Part shown: in pieces, positions 35,005 to 43,952 of the stretch
Numbering within the stretch: the first letter of the stretch is position 1
Layout: each line of letters begins with the position of its first letter
Source of the DNA: Butyricimonas muris
GTDB lineage: Bacteria > Bacteroidota > Bacteroidia > Bacteroidales > Marinifilaceae
DNA: 64,000 bases
Reading direction: 5' to 3'
Assembly: GCF_046365375.1 (NCBI RefSeq)
Contig: NZ_JBKEIT010000015.1
Location: forward strand, 78,606-142,605
Translations under genes and position numbers: made by a program
The notes under the pieces: model-generated
Database searches by the model: none
What the model saw: only the letters and a program-made list of their open reading frames with translations
Told to the model about the DNA's origin: nothing

Positions 35005-37188
35005 TTAGAGAAGGCTATATGCACAAGTCACTCCTGCCATAACAATAGCGACCATACTCATCAATTTTATCAAAATATTCAAACTCGGTCCGGAAGTATC
35101 CTTAAACGGATCACCCACGGTATCTCCGATCACGGTAGCTTTGTGGTTATCGGAACCTTTACCCCCTAGATTGCCTTCTTCAATATACTTTTTAGCGTTA
35201 TCCCATGCACCACCGGAGTTTGCCATAAAGATAGCGAGCACGAATCCGCTTCCCAAGCCCCCGGCCAACAAACCGATTACACCTGCAACACCGAAGATAA
35301 GTCCCATAGCCACGGGAATAATGATAGCCAGCAATGACGGGAAGATCATCTCGTGTTGGGCGCCTTTAGTCGAAATCTCCACGCATTTAGCGTAATCCGG
35401 TTCTGCTTCTCCGGTCATGATACCCTTGATTTCACGGAATTGGCGACGTACTTCGTTTACCATTTTTTGTGCAGCCCGTCCGACGGCATTCATCGTCAGT
35501 CCACAGAATACAAATGCCATCATGGAACCGATAAAAATACCTGCCAACACGTTCGGGTTCATTAAAGTAACATCATAATGAATCATAAAATCCTGTAACG
35601 TTGCATCAGCCGTTCTTACCGTGTTTTCCCCGACTGTCAGAATCTCCTCTCCCATACGTAACAATCCAATTTTTATTTCCTCGATATAAGAGGCAATCAA
35701 TGCTAATCCGGTCAAAGCCGCGGAACCGATAGCAAATCCTTTGCCTGTCGCCGCGGTTGTATTGCCTAAAGCATCCAATGCATCCGTACGATGACGAACT
35801 TCCTCGCCCAAATGACTCATTTCGGCATTCCCCCCCGCGTTATCGGCTATCGGTCCGTAAGCATCCGTTGCCAACGTGATACCCAAGGTAGAAAGCATTC
35901 CGACAGCGGCAATACCCACTCCGTACAATCCCATGGACATATTGGAGAAGTCGAATTGTGACGCGAACAAAAATGAAAGTACAATACCCACCACGATCGT
36001 GAAAACCGGGATAGCCGTCGAAATCATACCCGTACCGATACCTTTAATAATCACGGTTGCGGGTCCGGTTTCCGAACTCTTGGCAATATCCTGCGTCGGT
36101 TTATAGGCATGTGAAGTATAATATTCTGTTCCTTTACCGATAATGATTCCCGTTATCAACCCGACAATCACGGATCCGCAAATCCAATAACTCAATCCCA
36201 ATAAATAGATCACCAAGAAACTGGCGCCCACGATAAGAATTGAACTTACATTTATCCCCCGGTCAAGCGCTCTCAGTAATTGTTGTTGAGAAGCACCCTC
36301 TTTTGTTTTTACCATAAATATACCTAGCAACGATAAGATAACTCCAAAAGCGGCAATCAGCATCGGGGCCAGTATGGCGTTAAATTGCATATCCGCTTCC
36401 AGTCGGAACGCCGCGGCACCTAAAGCAGCCGTGGCAAGAATAGAACCGCAATACGATTCGTAAAGGTCTGCCCCCATACCAGCAACGTCCCCCACGTTAT
36501 CCCCCACGTTATCTGCGATGGTCGCGGGATTACGAGGATCATCTTCCGGAATACCCGCTTCAACCTTACCCACGAGATCAGCACCCACGTCGGCCGCTTT
36601 CGTGAAGATACCTCCCCCCACTCTGGCGAACAGCGCCTGCGTCGATGCCCCCATACCAAAGGTCAACATGGTTGTCGTGATCACTATCGCTTTCTCCGTG
36701 GATGTAGCCTCTTCCACGAAATAATCGAGCAATAACCACCATAACGAAATATCAAGCAGAGCCAAGCCGACCACTACTAATCCCATTACCGCACCCGAAC
36801 GAAAAGCAACTTTCAATCCATCGTTCAAACTTCTGCGTGCAGCATTTGCCGTCCTCGCCGAAGCATAAGTTGCGGTTTTCATCCCGATATAGCCTGCCAG
36901 ACCGGAAAAGAAACCTCCGGTAAGAAAAGCAAACCATACCCACGGGTTTTGCAGCCCGGGACCGTACGCCATCCAAGCAAACAGAATACACAACACGAGG
37001 AACACCATAGCCACGATCCGGTATTGTTGTCGCAAATAAGCCATAGCTCCCCTGCGGACATGTCCGGCAATACGTTTCATCGTGTCGGTTCCTTCCGACT
37101 CTTTCATCATCCCTTTAAAGAAAATCCTCGCGAACAGAAGTGCGATAACGGCACATGCCGGTACTATCCAAAATAGATTATTCAACAT
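35005..37188 (-). CDS. hppA: Membrane-bound ion-translocating pyrophosphatase
   Basis: A 727-residue polytopic enzyme that couples pyrophosphate hydrolysis to cation export. Substrate-binding motifs are visible: DDPRNPATIADNVGDNVGD, the second acidic motif GGAWDNAKKYIE, and DTVGDPFKDTSGPSLN. The Ala in GNTTAATGKG marks the K+-dependent subfamily, whose members in Bacteroidetes pump Na+ or both Na+ and H+; the ion is not decided here. Start ATG 37188 (MLNNLFWIVP) is preferred to an ATG 51 nt earlier, which adds a poorly conserved extension. Confidence 0.94.
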   Translation of the reverse strand: MLNNLFWIVPACAVIALLFARIFFKGMMKESEGTDTMKRIAGHVRRGAMAYLRQQYRIVAMVFLVLCILFAWMAYGPGLQNPWVWFAFLTGGFFSGLAGYIGMKTATYASARTANAARRSLNDGLKVAFRSGAVMGLVVVGLALLDISLWWLLLDYFVEEATSTEKAIVITTTMLTFGMGASTQALFARVGGGIFTKAADVGADLVGKVEAGIPEDDPRNPATIADNVGDNVGDVAGMGADLYESYCGSILATAALGAAAFRLEADMQFNAILAPMLIAAFGVILSLLGIFMVKTKEGASQQQLLRALDRGINVSSILIVGASFLVIYLLGLSYWICGSVIVGLITGIIIGKGTEYYTSHAYKPTQDIAKSSETGPATVIIKGIGTGMISTAIPVFTIVVGIVLSFLFASQFDFSNMSMGLYGVGIAAVGMLSTLGITLATDAYGPIADNAGGNAEMSHLGEEVRHRTDALDALGNTTAATGKGFAIGSAALTGLALIASYIEEIKIGLLRMGEEILTVGENTVRTADATLQDFMIHYDVTLMNPNVLAGIFIGSMMAFVFCGLTMNAVGRAAQKMVNEVRRQFREIKGIMTGEAEPDYAKCVEISTKGAQHEMIFPSLLAIIIPVAMGLIFGVAGVIGLLAGGLGSGFVLAIFMANSGGAWDNAKKYIEEGNLGGKGSDNHKATVIGDTVGDPFKDTSGPSLNILIKLMSMVAIVMAGVTCAYSLL

Positions 37189-37465
37189 GGTATTTATATT
37201 TGTAGTTAGTAAAAAGTCATACAAAAAAATACTCATCAAAATTTCAATGAACCTCGATGAGTAAAAGTACGAATAAAAACGAAAAATTATTCTCCGTTTC
37301 TATATTTTTTTTGCTAAAATAGAAAGAAATTTTGCAACCACTCTTCCGAAAATTAATTAAAATATTCAAGTATAATTTAATCCTTTTTAGGATAGGTCGT
37401 GTATTAATCTATAAAGATTGCGAAGGGGAGAAATTACATTATTATTAAATTTAAAACGATTTACA

Positions 37466-37933
37466 ATGAAAACATTTTACATTTTTACAATTTTGAGTTT
37501 AGCGATTTGTCTAAATTCATCTTTCACTGCAAGTGGTGCTAGCGTAAAAGTTTATTACACAGCACCCGCTAATAATGGTGGAAGTCCGATAACAAGCTAT
37601 ATAATTGAAAAACAAGTTTATGGCAGTCCCAAGTGGATAAAAGTGATGCAAGTATATGGTAATGTATTAAATTGTACAGTAGATAATCTAGAAGAAACAT
37701 TATATAGATTTAGAGTTAAAGCGGTCAATGCTTTTGGAGAAAGTGAGCCAAGTGAGCCAAGTGATTATGTTGACTTAATTGAAAAGCCACATTATGCAGA
37801 AGTTTATTTACGATGTAAAGATGGACGTAATAGAAAAGCGGCATATTCGAATATATCATTATTTGAAATACCTAACTTTCTAGAACTACCAGAAAAACCA
37901 ATTATTAATATACCTTTTAGATCAGAAGAATAA
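37466..37933 (+). CDS. Secreted fibronectin type III domain protein
   Basis: A 155-residue protein with a signal peptide (MKTFYIFTILSLAICLNSSF) and one FnIII domain (about residues 28-115: APANNGGSPITSYIIEKQV, then LYRFRVKAVNAFGESEPSEPSD). The C-terminal 45 residues show no domain. It is AT-rich, 4 nt upstream of the large permease fusion, and probably co-expressed with it. Likely extracytoplasmic, in binding or adhesion; function unknown. Confidence 0.7.
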   Translation: MKTFYIFTILSLAICLNSSFTASGASVKVYYTAPANNGGSPITSYIIEKQVYGSPKWIKVMQVYGNVLNCTVDNLEETLYRFRVKAVNAFGESEPSEPSDYVDLIEKPHYAEVYLRCKDGRNRKAAYSNISLFEIPNFLELPEKPIINIPFRSEE

Positions 37934-37937
37934 ACAC

Positions 37938-40900
37938 ATGATTCAAAACGATATGGTTAATCAAGATCTCAAACAGTTTATGAAATACGAAATGAAACTC
38001 CTTATGAGAGATTGGGGGTATCAGATCATTTTATTAATCGGTTTTATTTTGGTCATTTTCCTTCAACTTTTTTCGCAAGGAAATATAAGAAAAGTAGAGT
38101 GGATAGCCATATCACTCCCTTCCGCAATCCCTTATGCAAATGCCTATTTGATAAATTTTTTACAAGTATTTATTGCCATTTTCTGGTTTGGAAAATTTAT
38201 TAATAATAGAAAAACTTGTCGTTCAAACGAAATAATTTCTATACATCCTTTCTCAAATAGTACTTATTTTTGGGGAAAATCATTAGCTTTCATATACCTT
38301 ATGCTTATCTATAACATAATTTTAGTGTTAGTAGCTATATTCATAAATATTTTTGCCAGTGATTCTCCACTTTTCTTGTATACTTATTTATTCTATTTCT
38401 TGACATTAACGATACCTACACTTTTTTTCGTTACAGGACTTGTGATTTGTGTTAAAAGTATTATACGGAATAATGCTTTGTCACTTATGCTTCTACTCGG
38501 ATTAATTTGTCTGGATATTTTATATGCACCTTATTTCTTTCACGGAGCTTTAGATTTATTCAGTTCTACTCTTTCTAATGTCTTTTCCGAAGTAACAGGA
38601 TTTTATGGGATTGGCTTTTATTTACTTCACCGTGGAACATTTTTTTTATGGGGATGTGGACTACTTGTTTTAGGGAGTCTTTCTATAAATAGAATTCCAA
38701 ATAAAATAAAAATGAAACAACCAATACTTGCAAAAGGAATTATATTTATAATTTTAGGTTGCATTTCTATAAGTTTATATTTAAATGGTTTTAGCAAAGA
38801 ACAATATAAGCGGGAATCTATATATGCGCTTTTTCTTAAATACGAGTCTGCACTAAAAGCAAGGATAACAAATCATTATATTCAATTTAAACAACATGGA
38901 TATCAATTGGACGCAATAAGTAAGTTGCACATATATAATCCCAATAGTCAAAATTTGTCTTCAATCATTTTCTATCTTAATCCCGGATTAAGTGTTGTAG
39001 AAACCACGATTGAAGGAAAATCTGTAAATTTTAAAAGAGAAGGACAGATTCTTATGGTTGAACATATCTTACAACCACAAGACAGCACATTCATTGAAAT
39101 TCATTATACTGGCTCTATTGTTCCTGAAGTTTTTTATCCTGAAGTAAAAAATTTAAACTCATACCATACAGCAAGATGTTACTCTATATTCAATTTAGGA
39201 AAAGATTATTATTACCTTAATCCCGATTATACAATTCTTACACCGGAATGTTTATGGTATCCAACTTGTTTACCTCCGGTAAATATTTCATCTCCTTATT
39301 CTACATTAGAAAATTACACTCGTTTTTATTTAACCGTCATCGGAGAAAAGAACCGGATATCTATCTCACAAGGAAGAGCACAAATGAATGGGGATACCAC
39401 CCGTTTCATTAATCATCAAGATCTAACAGGAATTTCACTCTGTATTGGAAAATATACTCGTAAAGCGATATCGCATAACAAGAAGTTGTATGAAATTTAT
39501 GTATTCAAGGGACACGAATATTTAGTAGAACAATTCTCGGATCCTGTAGAAATCATTAATTATTGTAATAATCTTTATCAATCCGGAGATGAGAAATATG
39601 TATTTCACAAATTAGCACTTGTTGAAACACCCATCCATTTTTGTGCATATAGCCGACCATGGAAAAATAAAACAGAATACGTTCAACCTGAATTAATTTT
39701 CAGACCAGAACGAGAAGCATTAACTCGGACTTCATTTAAAGTTCAAAAAGAAATTAATAACGAGGGAATTTCTCCTCAACTTGAATGTTGGACTTATTAT
39801 TTATGGAACTTTGAAGAAACAAGGAAACTTATACAAGGAAACATTTTCTTTGGTAAATTGAATCTAAAAGACCACAAAAATGAGTATGACATATCGTCAA
39901 TTACCCGGAAAAATCACTATTTTATTTATTCGATGGAATTTCCCGGTATAGATATGCTATTTCAAGAATCTATAAATTCATGGGAATCAGCTATTAATAG
40001 TTATAAAAACTATGTAACATTAAATTTAGCTATACAGTATTTTAATGCTCATAACTTATCAGATGCCTTACAAGATTCAATTAACATCAATCAATTAAAA
40101 CAAATCATTTGGAGTAAAAGTAATTATTATTTAAAATATTTACTTTGCCATATTTCTTCTGAGGAATTATATAAATTCCAACAAGCTTTTATATCACAAC
40201 ATTTATTTCAAGATATTTCATATGAGCAATATTGTAAAGAAATCCAAGAAAAATACAATATAGATCTCCTAGCTTTTACTAGACAATTATATGAAGAAAA
40301 ACAACTAGCCTCATTTAGAGTGAGAGATGCTCAAATTGAGCTAGTTACAAATGCAACAGGCAAAAAAGGATACATAGAAAGCGTAAAAGTCTGGAACAAA
40401 GGTAATGTAGATGGAATAATCACCTTGGCTGCACCAAATAGGACAAATACTCATTATCTTATTCCCGCGGGTACATGTAAAGAAATCAAGAACTATTTTG
40501 AAGGAGAACCAGATGAATTTAACCTTGAAGTTCAAACCAATTTAGCCGATAACATTCCAGCATGTTACAGTTTTGAAAAGATAAAACCGAAAGAAACTAA
40601 TCTGAAGTATTTTCATTCAGGTGTTTTCGACACGGATACCTCTTTGTTTTTGCCTCTTTCTAATGAATATGTTGTTGATAATATGAGTTCTAATTTCCAT
40701 CTTATTGAAGATAAACATATTCTCAATAATCCAGAACAATGGAAATATATTCCTTATGAAGGAGCATACGGGGAACCAGTAGCCGGATTGCATTCAAAAT
40801 TAGCAGGTAATGGTAGCTCGAAGATAGAATGGGAAATAATGTTACCGGAAGATGGTATATATGAACTATTCATCTATATTGCAGAAAAAGCGATAAAGAG

Positions 40901-41156
40901 TGCTGCACGTTCTTTAAAATTTATCGGAACAACAAAAGTGGAGAAAAAAGAACCCACACAAACTTACTATTTTAAACATGCAGATGGAGAAGAAAAAATG
41001 ACATTAGAAGTTCTTCATTTAGGGAATGGATGGGTGTCCCTCGGAAAGTACCATTTCACAGCAGGACATACATCATTAATATTGACAGACGAAGGTGCCG
41101 ATCAGTATCAAAAAATATTTGCAGATGCGGTGAAATGGGTGAAATACACGAAATAA
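37938..41156 (+). CDS. ABC-2 permease / M1-like pseudopeptidase / golvesin-like fusion protein
   Basis: A 1072-residue protein. Residues about 1-300 hold six to seven membrane helices of ABC-2 permease type. Residues about 300-850 resemble the M1-aminopeptidase-like part of Bacteroidetes permease-peptidase fusions (for example EYVQPELIFRPEREALTRTSF), but no HExxH occurs anywhere, so peptidase activity is not expected. Residues about 930-1072 look like a golvesin C-terminal-like beta domain (WEIMLPEDGIYELFIYI, then GNGWVSLGKYHFTAG). No ABC ATPase gene is nearby. It is strongly AT-rich against hppA and rimO, suggesting acquisition. Its stop lies 3 nt from the convergent rimO stop. Confidence 0.65.
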   Translation: MIQNDMVNQDLKQFMKYEMKLLMRDWGYQIILLIGFILVIFLQLFSQGNIRKVEWIAISLPSAIPYANAYLINFLQVFIAIFWFGKFINNRKTCRSNEIISIHPFSNSTYFWGKSLAFIYLMLIYNIILVLVAIFINIFASDSPLFLYTYLFYFLTLTIPTLFFVTGLVICVKSIIRNNALSLMLLLGLICLDILYAPYFFHGALDLFSSTLSNVFSEVTGFYGIGFYLLHRGTFFLWGCGLLVLGSLSINRIPNKIKMKQPILAKGIIFIILGCISISLYLNGFSKEQYKRESIYALFLKYESALKARITNHYIQFKQHGYQLDAISKLHIYNPNSQNLSSIIFYLNPGLSVVETTIEGKSVNFKREGQILMVEHILQPQDSTFIEIHYTGSIVPEVFYPEVKNLNSYHTARCYSIFNLGKDYYYLNPDYTILTPECLWYPTCLPPVNISSPYSTLENYTRFYLTVIGEKNRISISQGRAQMNGDTTRFINHQDLTGISLCIGKYTRKAISHNKKLYEIYVFKGHEYLVEQFSDPVEIINYCNNLYQSGDEKYVFHKLALVETPIHFCAYSRPWKNKTEYVQPELIFRPEREALTRTSFKVQKEINNEGISPQLECWTYYLWNFEETRKLIQGNIFFGKLNLKDHKNEYDISSITRKNHYFIYSMEFPGIDMLFQESINSWESAINSYKNYVTLNLAIQYFNAHNLSDALQDSININQLKQIIWSKSNYYLKYLLCHISSEELYKFQQAFISQHLFQDISYEQYCKEIQEKYNIDLLAFTRQLYEEKQLASFRVRDAQIELVTNATGKKGYIESVKVWNKGNVDGIITLAAPNRTNTHYLIPAGTCKEIKNYFEGEPDEFNLEVQTNLADNIPACYSFEKIKPKETNLKYFHSGVFDTDTSLFLPLSNEYVVDNMSSNFHLIEDKHILNNPEQWKYIPYEGAYGEPVAGLHSKLAGNGSSKIEWEIMLPEDGIYELFIYIAEKAIKSAARSLKFIGTTKVEKKEPTQTYYFKHADGEEKMTLEVLHLGNGWVSLGKYHFTAGHTSLILTDEGADQYQKIFADAVKWVKYTK

Positions 41157-41159
41157 CAA

Positions 41160-42449
41160 CTATTTAACAGTACCGTATAGTTCGAACGGTTCCGCGCTCG
41201 TGATTTCCACTTCATAGAACTCTCCGATTTGTAAAGGACGGTCGGTTGTTACAAATACTTCCTGATCCACTTCCGGCGAATCGTATTGCGTGCGTCCCAC
41301 GAAAAACTCGCCTTCCGTCCTATCTATCAATACGGTAAGTTTCTTCCCGATCCAACTTTGATTCAACGCCGCCGCCACTTCCAACTGTCTTTCCATTAAT
41401 TCTTCCGCCCGCTTATTTTTTATTTCTTCAGCAACATCATCTTTATAATTCTTGTCGCAATAAGTATCATCCTCGTGCGAGTACGGGAATACCCCCAGAC
41501 GTTCGAATTTCATCGTTTCCACGAAATCAATCAATTCCCGGTAGTCCTCTTCCGTTTCTCCCGGGTGTCCCACCATTAACGTGGTTCGCAAGGCTATTCC
41601 GGGTACTTCTTCCCGAATTTTATTGATGAGGTCTATGGTCTGTTGTTTTGTTACACCTCTTCGCATCTGTTTCAGCATGTGATCACTACAATGCTGCAAA
41701 GCAATATCCAGATATTTGCATACATTTTCGCGCTCCCGCATCACGGGCAGCAACTCCATCGGGAACCCCGCCGGATAAGCGTAATGCAATTTTATCCACT
41801 TGATTCCCTTGATATCTGCAATTCGCTCCACCAACTCGGCAAGTCGATTTTTCCCGTACTTATCAATCCCGTAATAAGTAATATCCTGTGCCAACACCAA
41901 TAGTTCCTTTACCCCTTGTTTAGCCAAACGCTCCGCTTCATCAACGATTTCCTCGAAAGGACGGGATTTGTATTCTCCCGTCATGATCGGAATGGCACAA
42001 TAAGAGCATTTACGGTTGCATCCTTCCGATATCTTTAAATAGGCGTAATGCGGCGGTGTCGTCAAATGGCGTTCATTCCGAAGCTTTTCATCGTACTCTT
42101 TCCCAAGCTCCGCTAAAATACCCTTCCAGTCAAATTTCCCGAAATAAGCATCCACTTCCGGGATCTCTTTCTGTAATTCCGGCTCGTAACGTTGGGACAA
42201 ACATCCCATAACAAATATCTTGTCCACCTTTCCCTCTTTCTTCAACTCCACCTGTTCCAGTATCGTGTTCACCGATTCTTCTTTCGCGTCCCCGATAAAC
42301 CCGCAAGTATTGATTACAACAATCTTAGCCTTGGAATTCTCAACATCAACTTCAACACTATACCCTACTTTCTCCAATTGCTTCATCAACAACTCCGTAT
42401 CCACGAGATTCTTGGAACACCCAAGACTTATAATATTTACTTTCTTCAT
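41160..42449 (-). CDS. rimO: Ribosomal protein S12 methylthiotransferase
   Basis: A 429-residue radical-SAM enzyme that methylthiolates an aspartate of ribosomal protein S12. The UPF0004 domain has its three cluster cysteines (SLGCSKN, VINTCGFIG, VMGCLSQRY); the radical-SAM cluster is CNRKCSYCAIP; a TRAM domain (IGKKLTVLIDRTEGEFFVGR) closes the protein. Start ATG 42449 is chosen because a TACCTTTG -7 element (42478-42471) overlaps the upstream in-frame ATG. Confidence 0.95.
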   Translation of the reverse strand: MKKVNIISLGCSKNLVDTELLMKQLEKVGYSVEVDVENSKAKIVVINTCGFIGDAKEESVNTILEQVELKKEGKVDKIFVMGCLSQRYEPELQKEIPEVDAYFGKFDWKGILAELGKEYDEKLRNERHLTTPPHYAYLKISEGCNRKCSYCAIPIMTGEYKSRPFEEIVDEAERLAKQGVKELLVLAQDITYYGIDKYGKNRLAELVERIADIKGIKWIKLHYAYPAGFPMELLPVMRERENVCKYLDIALQHCSDHMLKQMRRGVTKQQTIDLINKIREEVPGIALRTTLMVGHPGETEEDYRELIDFVETMKFERLGVFPYSHEDDTYCDKNYKDDVAEEIKNKRAEELMERQLEVAAALNQSWIGKKLTVLIDRTEGEFFVGRTQYDSPEVDQEVFVTTDRPLQIGEFYEVEITSAEPFELYGTVK

Positions 42450-42470
42450 TCTGCTTTCAAAATTTGCCGA

Positions 42471-42478
42471 CAAAGGTA
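42471..42478 (-). promoter_or_regulatory. -7 element of rimO
   Basis: TACCTTTG on the minus strand, 22 nt before the rimO ATG at 42449. Only 48 bp separate it from the divergent promoter of the Crp-like gene. Confidence 0.5.
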
Positions 42479-42526
42479 ATATTTTTCATTTTCAATTTCT
42501 AATTCTGTATTTTAATTGACTTTCCG

Positions 42527-42534
42527 TATCTTTG
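42527..42534 (+). promoter_or_regulatory. -7 element of the Crp-like regulator gene
   Basis: TATCTTTG inside the 17-mer GACTTTCCGTATCTTTG (42518-42534), which recurs unchanged before ygiQ (43890-43906). It overlaps the first in-frame ATG (42532), so translation starts at 42568. Confidence 0.5.
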
Positions 42535-42567
42535 TTAAATTCACCAGCTAATTTAAAGCTAACCGAC

Positions 42568-43128
42568 ATGAAGAATATAATAGAATCCATTATAAAAAAG
42601 TATCCTGTATCCCATGAAACGATAGAGGCATTGACTTCCCGTTTTGAAAAACACTTATTTCCCCGTAAATCCCATATAATAAAGGCAGACAAGTCTGACC
42701 GGAAAGTGTTTTTTATTGAATCGGGACTCACGAGGTCTTATATCCTGTCTGACGGTAAAGAAATAACCACGTGGTTTTCCAAAGAGGGGGACTGGACTTA
42801 CGGATCGTTGGACTTTCTAAAGAACAAGGTTGGTTTCGAGTATGTGCAGACTCTTGAAGAAACAATAGCATATTCCATTCCGATAGATACACTTAATGAG
42901 TTGTTCCGAACCAATGTCGAATTAGCTAATTGGGCTCGCGTTTCTCATCAAGATGCATTTCTGCTATTACAAGATTTGCGTATCGAAAGGCTTACACTCC
43001 CCGCTAAAGAACGGTATGAAAAACTACTCCGGGATCTTCCCGGCTTGTGCAACAGGGTTAATTTAGGTTATATTTCCTCCTATCTCGGTATTACATTACC
43101 CACTCTAAGTAGAATACGAGGAGAATAA
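42568..43128 (+). CDS. Crp/Fnr-family transcriptional regulator
   Basis: A 186-residue regulator with a cyclic-nucleotide-binding-like beta-roll (FPRKSHIIKADKSDRKVFFIESGLTR split over about residues 30-60, then FSKEGDWTYGS) and a short HTH at the end (NLGYISSYLGITLPTLSRIRGE). It has the length and composition of the many Bacteroidetes members that lack Fe-S cysteines; the ligand is unknown. Divergent from rimO with a shared promoter region. Confidence 0.88.
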   Translation: MKNIIESIIKKYPVSHETIEALTSRFEKHLFPRKSHIIKADKSDRKVFFIESGLTRSYILSDGKEITTWFSKEGDWTYGSLDFLKNKVGFEYVQTLEETIAYSIPIDTLNELFRTNVELANWARVSHQDAFLLLQDLRIERLTLPAKERYEKLLRDLPGLCNRVNLGYISSYLGITLPTLSRIRGE

Positions 43129-43210
43129 AGGTACGATTTTAATCTATCACAAATTTTTTCCGGTTTCTCGTTCCTATTTTTGCTTTTATAAACTATAAAA
43201 AGTAACGAGT

Positions 43211-43879
43211 ATGAAAGAAATAAGAAAATTTGCTGACACGTGTAATGTTGTTATCTTTGATTTCGGTGGTGTCATTATGGATGTCGATGTTAATAAAACA
43301 GTTAAATCTTTTGAAGAACTCAATATCGACGGACTCGCTTATAATGACATTATAGCCGAGAACGGGTCGTTTTTCCGTGATCTCGAACTCGGGTTAATAA
43401 CTCCTGCCGAATTCATTGATGAATTTCACGTGAATTTTCCGGCATCAAAAAACGTATCGGACGAGGATATTTGGAAGGCTTGGAACAATATGCTTCAGCC
43501 CTACAATAAAGAAAGAATAGAGTTGATTAAAACAATAAGAAAGCGTTATACAACCTGTATTTTCAGTAATACCAACTATCCTCACCGGAAAACATATAAA
43601 GCCATGTTCCGGGAGCAATTCGGGTATGATTTTGAAGACCTGTTCGACAAATACTTCTATTCAGATGAATTACATTTACGGAAACCCGATCCAAAAGCAT
43701 ACGAGCGGATCACGAAAGAACTTGCAATAGCCCCTCGCGAAATATTATTCATTGATGATAATCAAGCCAATATAGAACAAGCCAAGGCAAACGGATGGCA
43801 GGCTCATCTCTTGAAGAAGGGAGAAACGATTTCGGATATTTTTTATTTTGACAACCAAGAAGAAACAAACGAAATATAA
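43211..43879 (+). CDS. HAD-superfamily hydrolase (subfamily IA)
   Basis: A 222-residue phosphatase-like protein with HAD motif I VIFDFGGVIMD (nucleophile Asp about 17), motif II FSNTN, motif III Lys in LRKPDPKAYE, and motif IV FIDDNQANIEQAK. The four-helix cap (about residues 30-100) is of the C1 type. Substrate unknown; relatives act on sugar phosphates. A TATTTTTG box at 43175-43182 may be its -7 element. Confidence 0.9.
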   Translation: MKEIRKFADTCNVVIFDFGGVIMDVDVNKTVKSFEELNIDGLAYNDIIAENGSFFRDLELGLITPAEFIDEFHVNFPASKNVSDEDIWKAWNNMLQPYNKERIELIKTIRKRYTTCIFSNTNYPHRKTYKAMFREQFGYDFEDLFDKYFYSDELHLRKPDPKAYERITKELAIAPREILFIDDNQANIEQAKANGWQAHLLKKGETISDIFYFDNQEETNEI

Positions 43880-43898
43880 TTATTACAGAGACTTTCCG

Positions 43899-43906
43899 TA
43901 TCTTTG
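43899..43906 (+). promoter_or_regulatory. -7 element of ygiQ
   Basis: TATCTTTG within GACTTTCCGTATCTTTG (43890-43906), identical over 17 nt to the promoter segment of the Crp-like gene. Confidence 0.5.
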
Positions 43907-43952
43907 CAACGAATTTCAAGCAAATGACTAAAGTTCGTGAAGAAATAACTTT

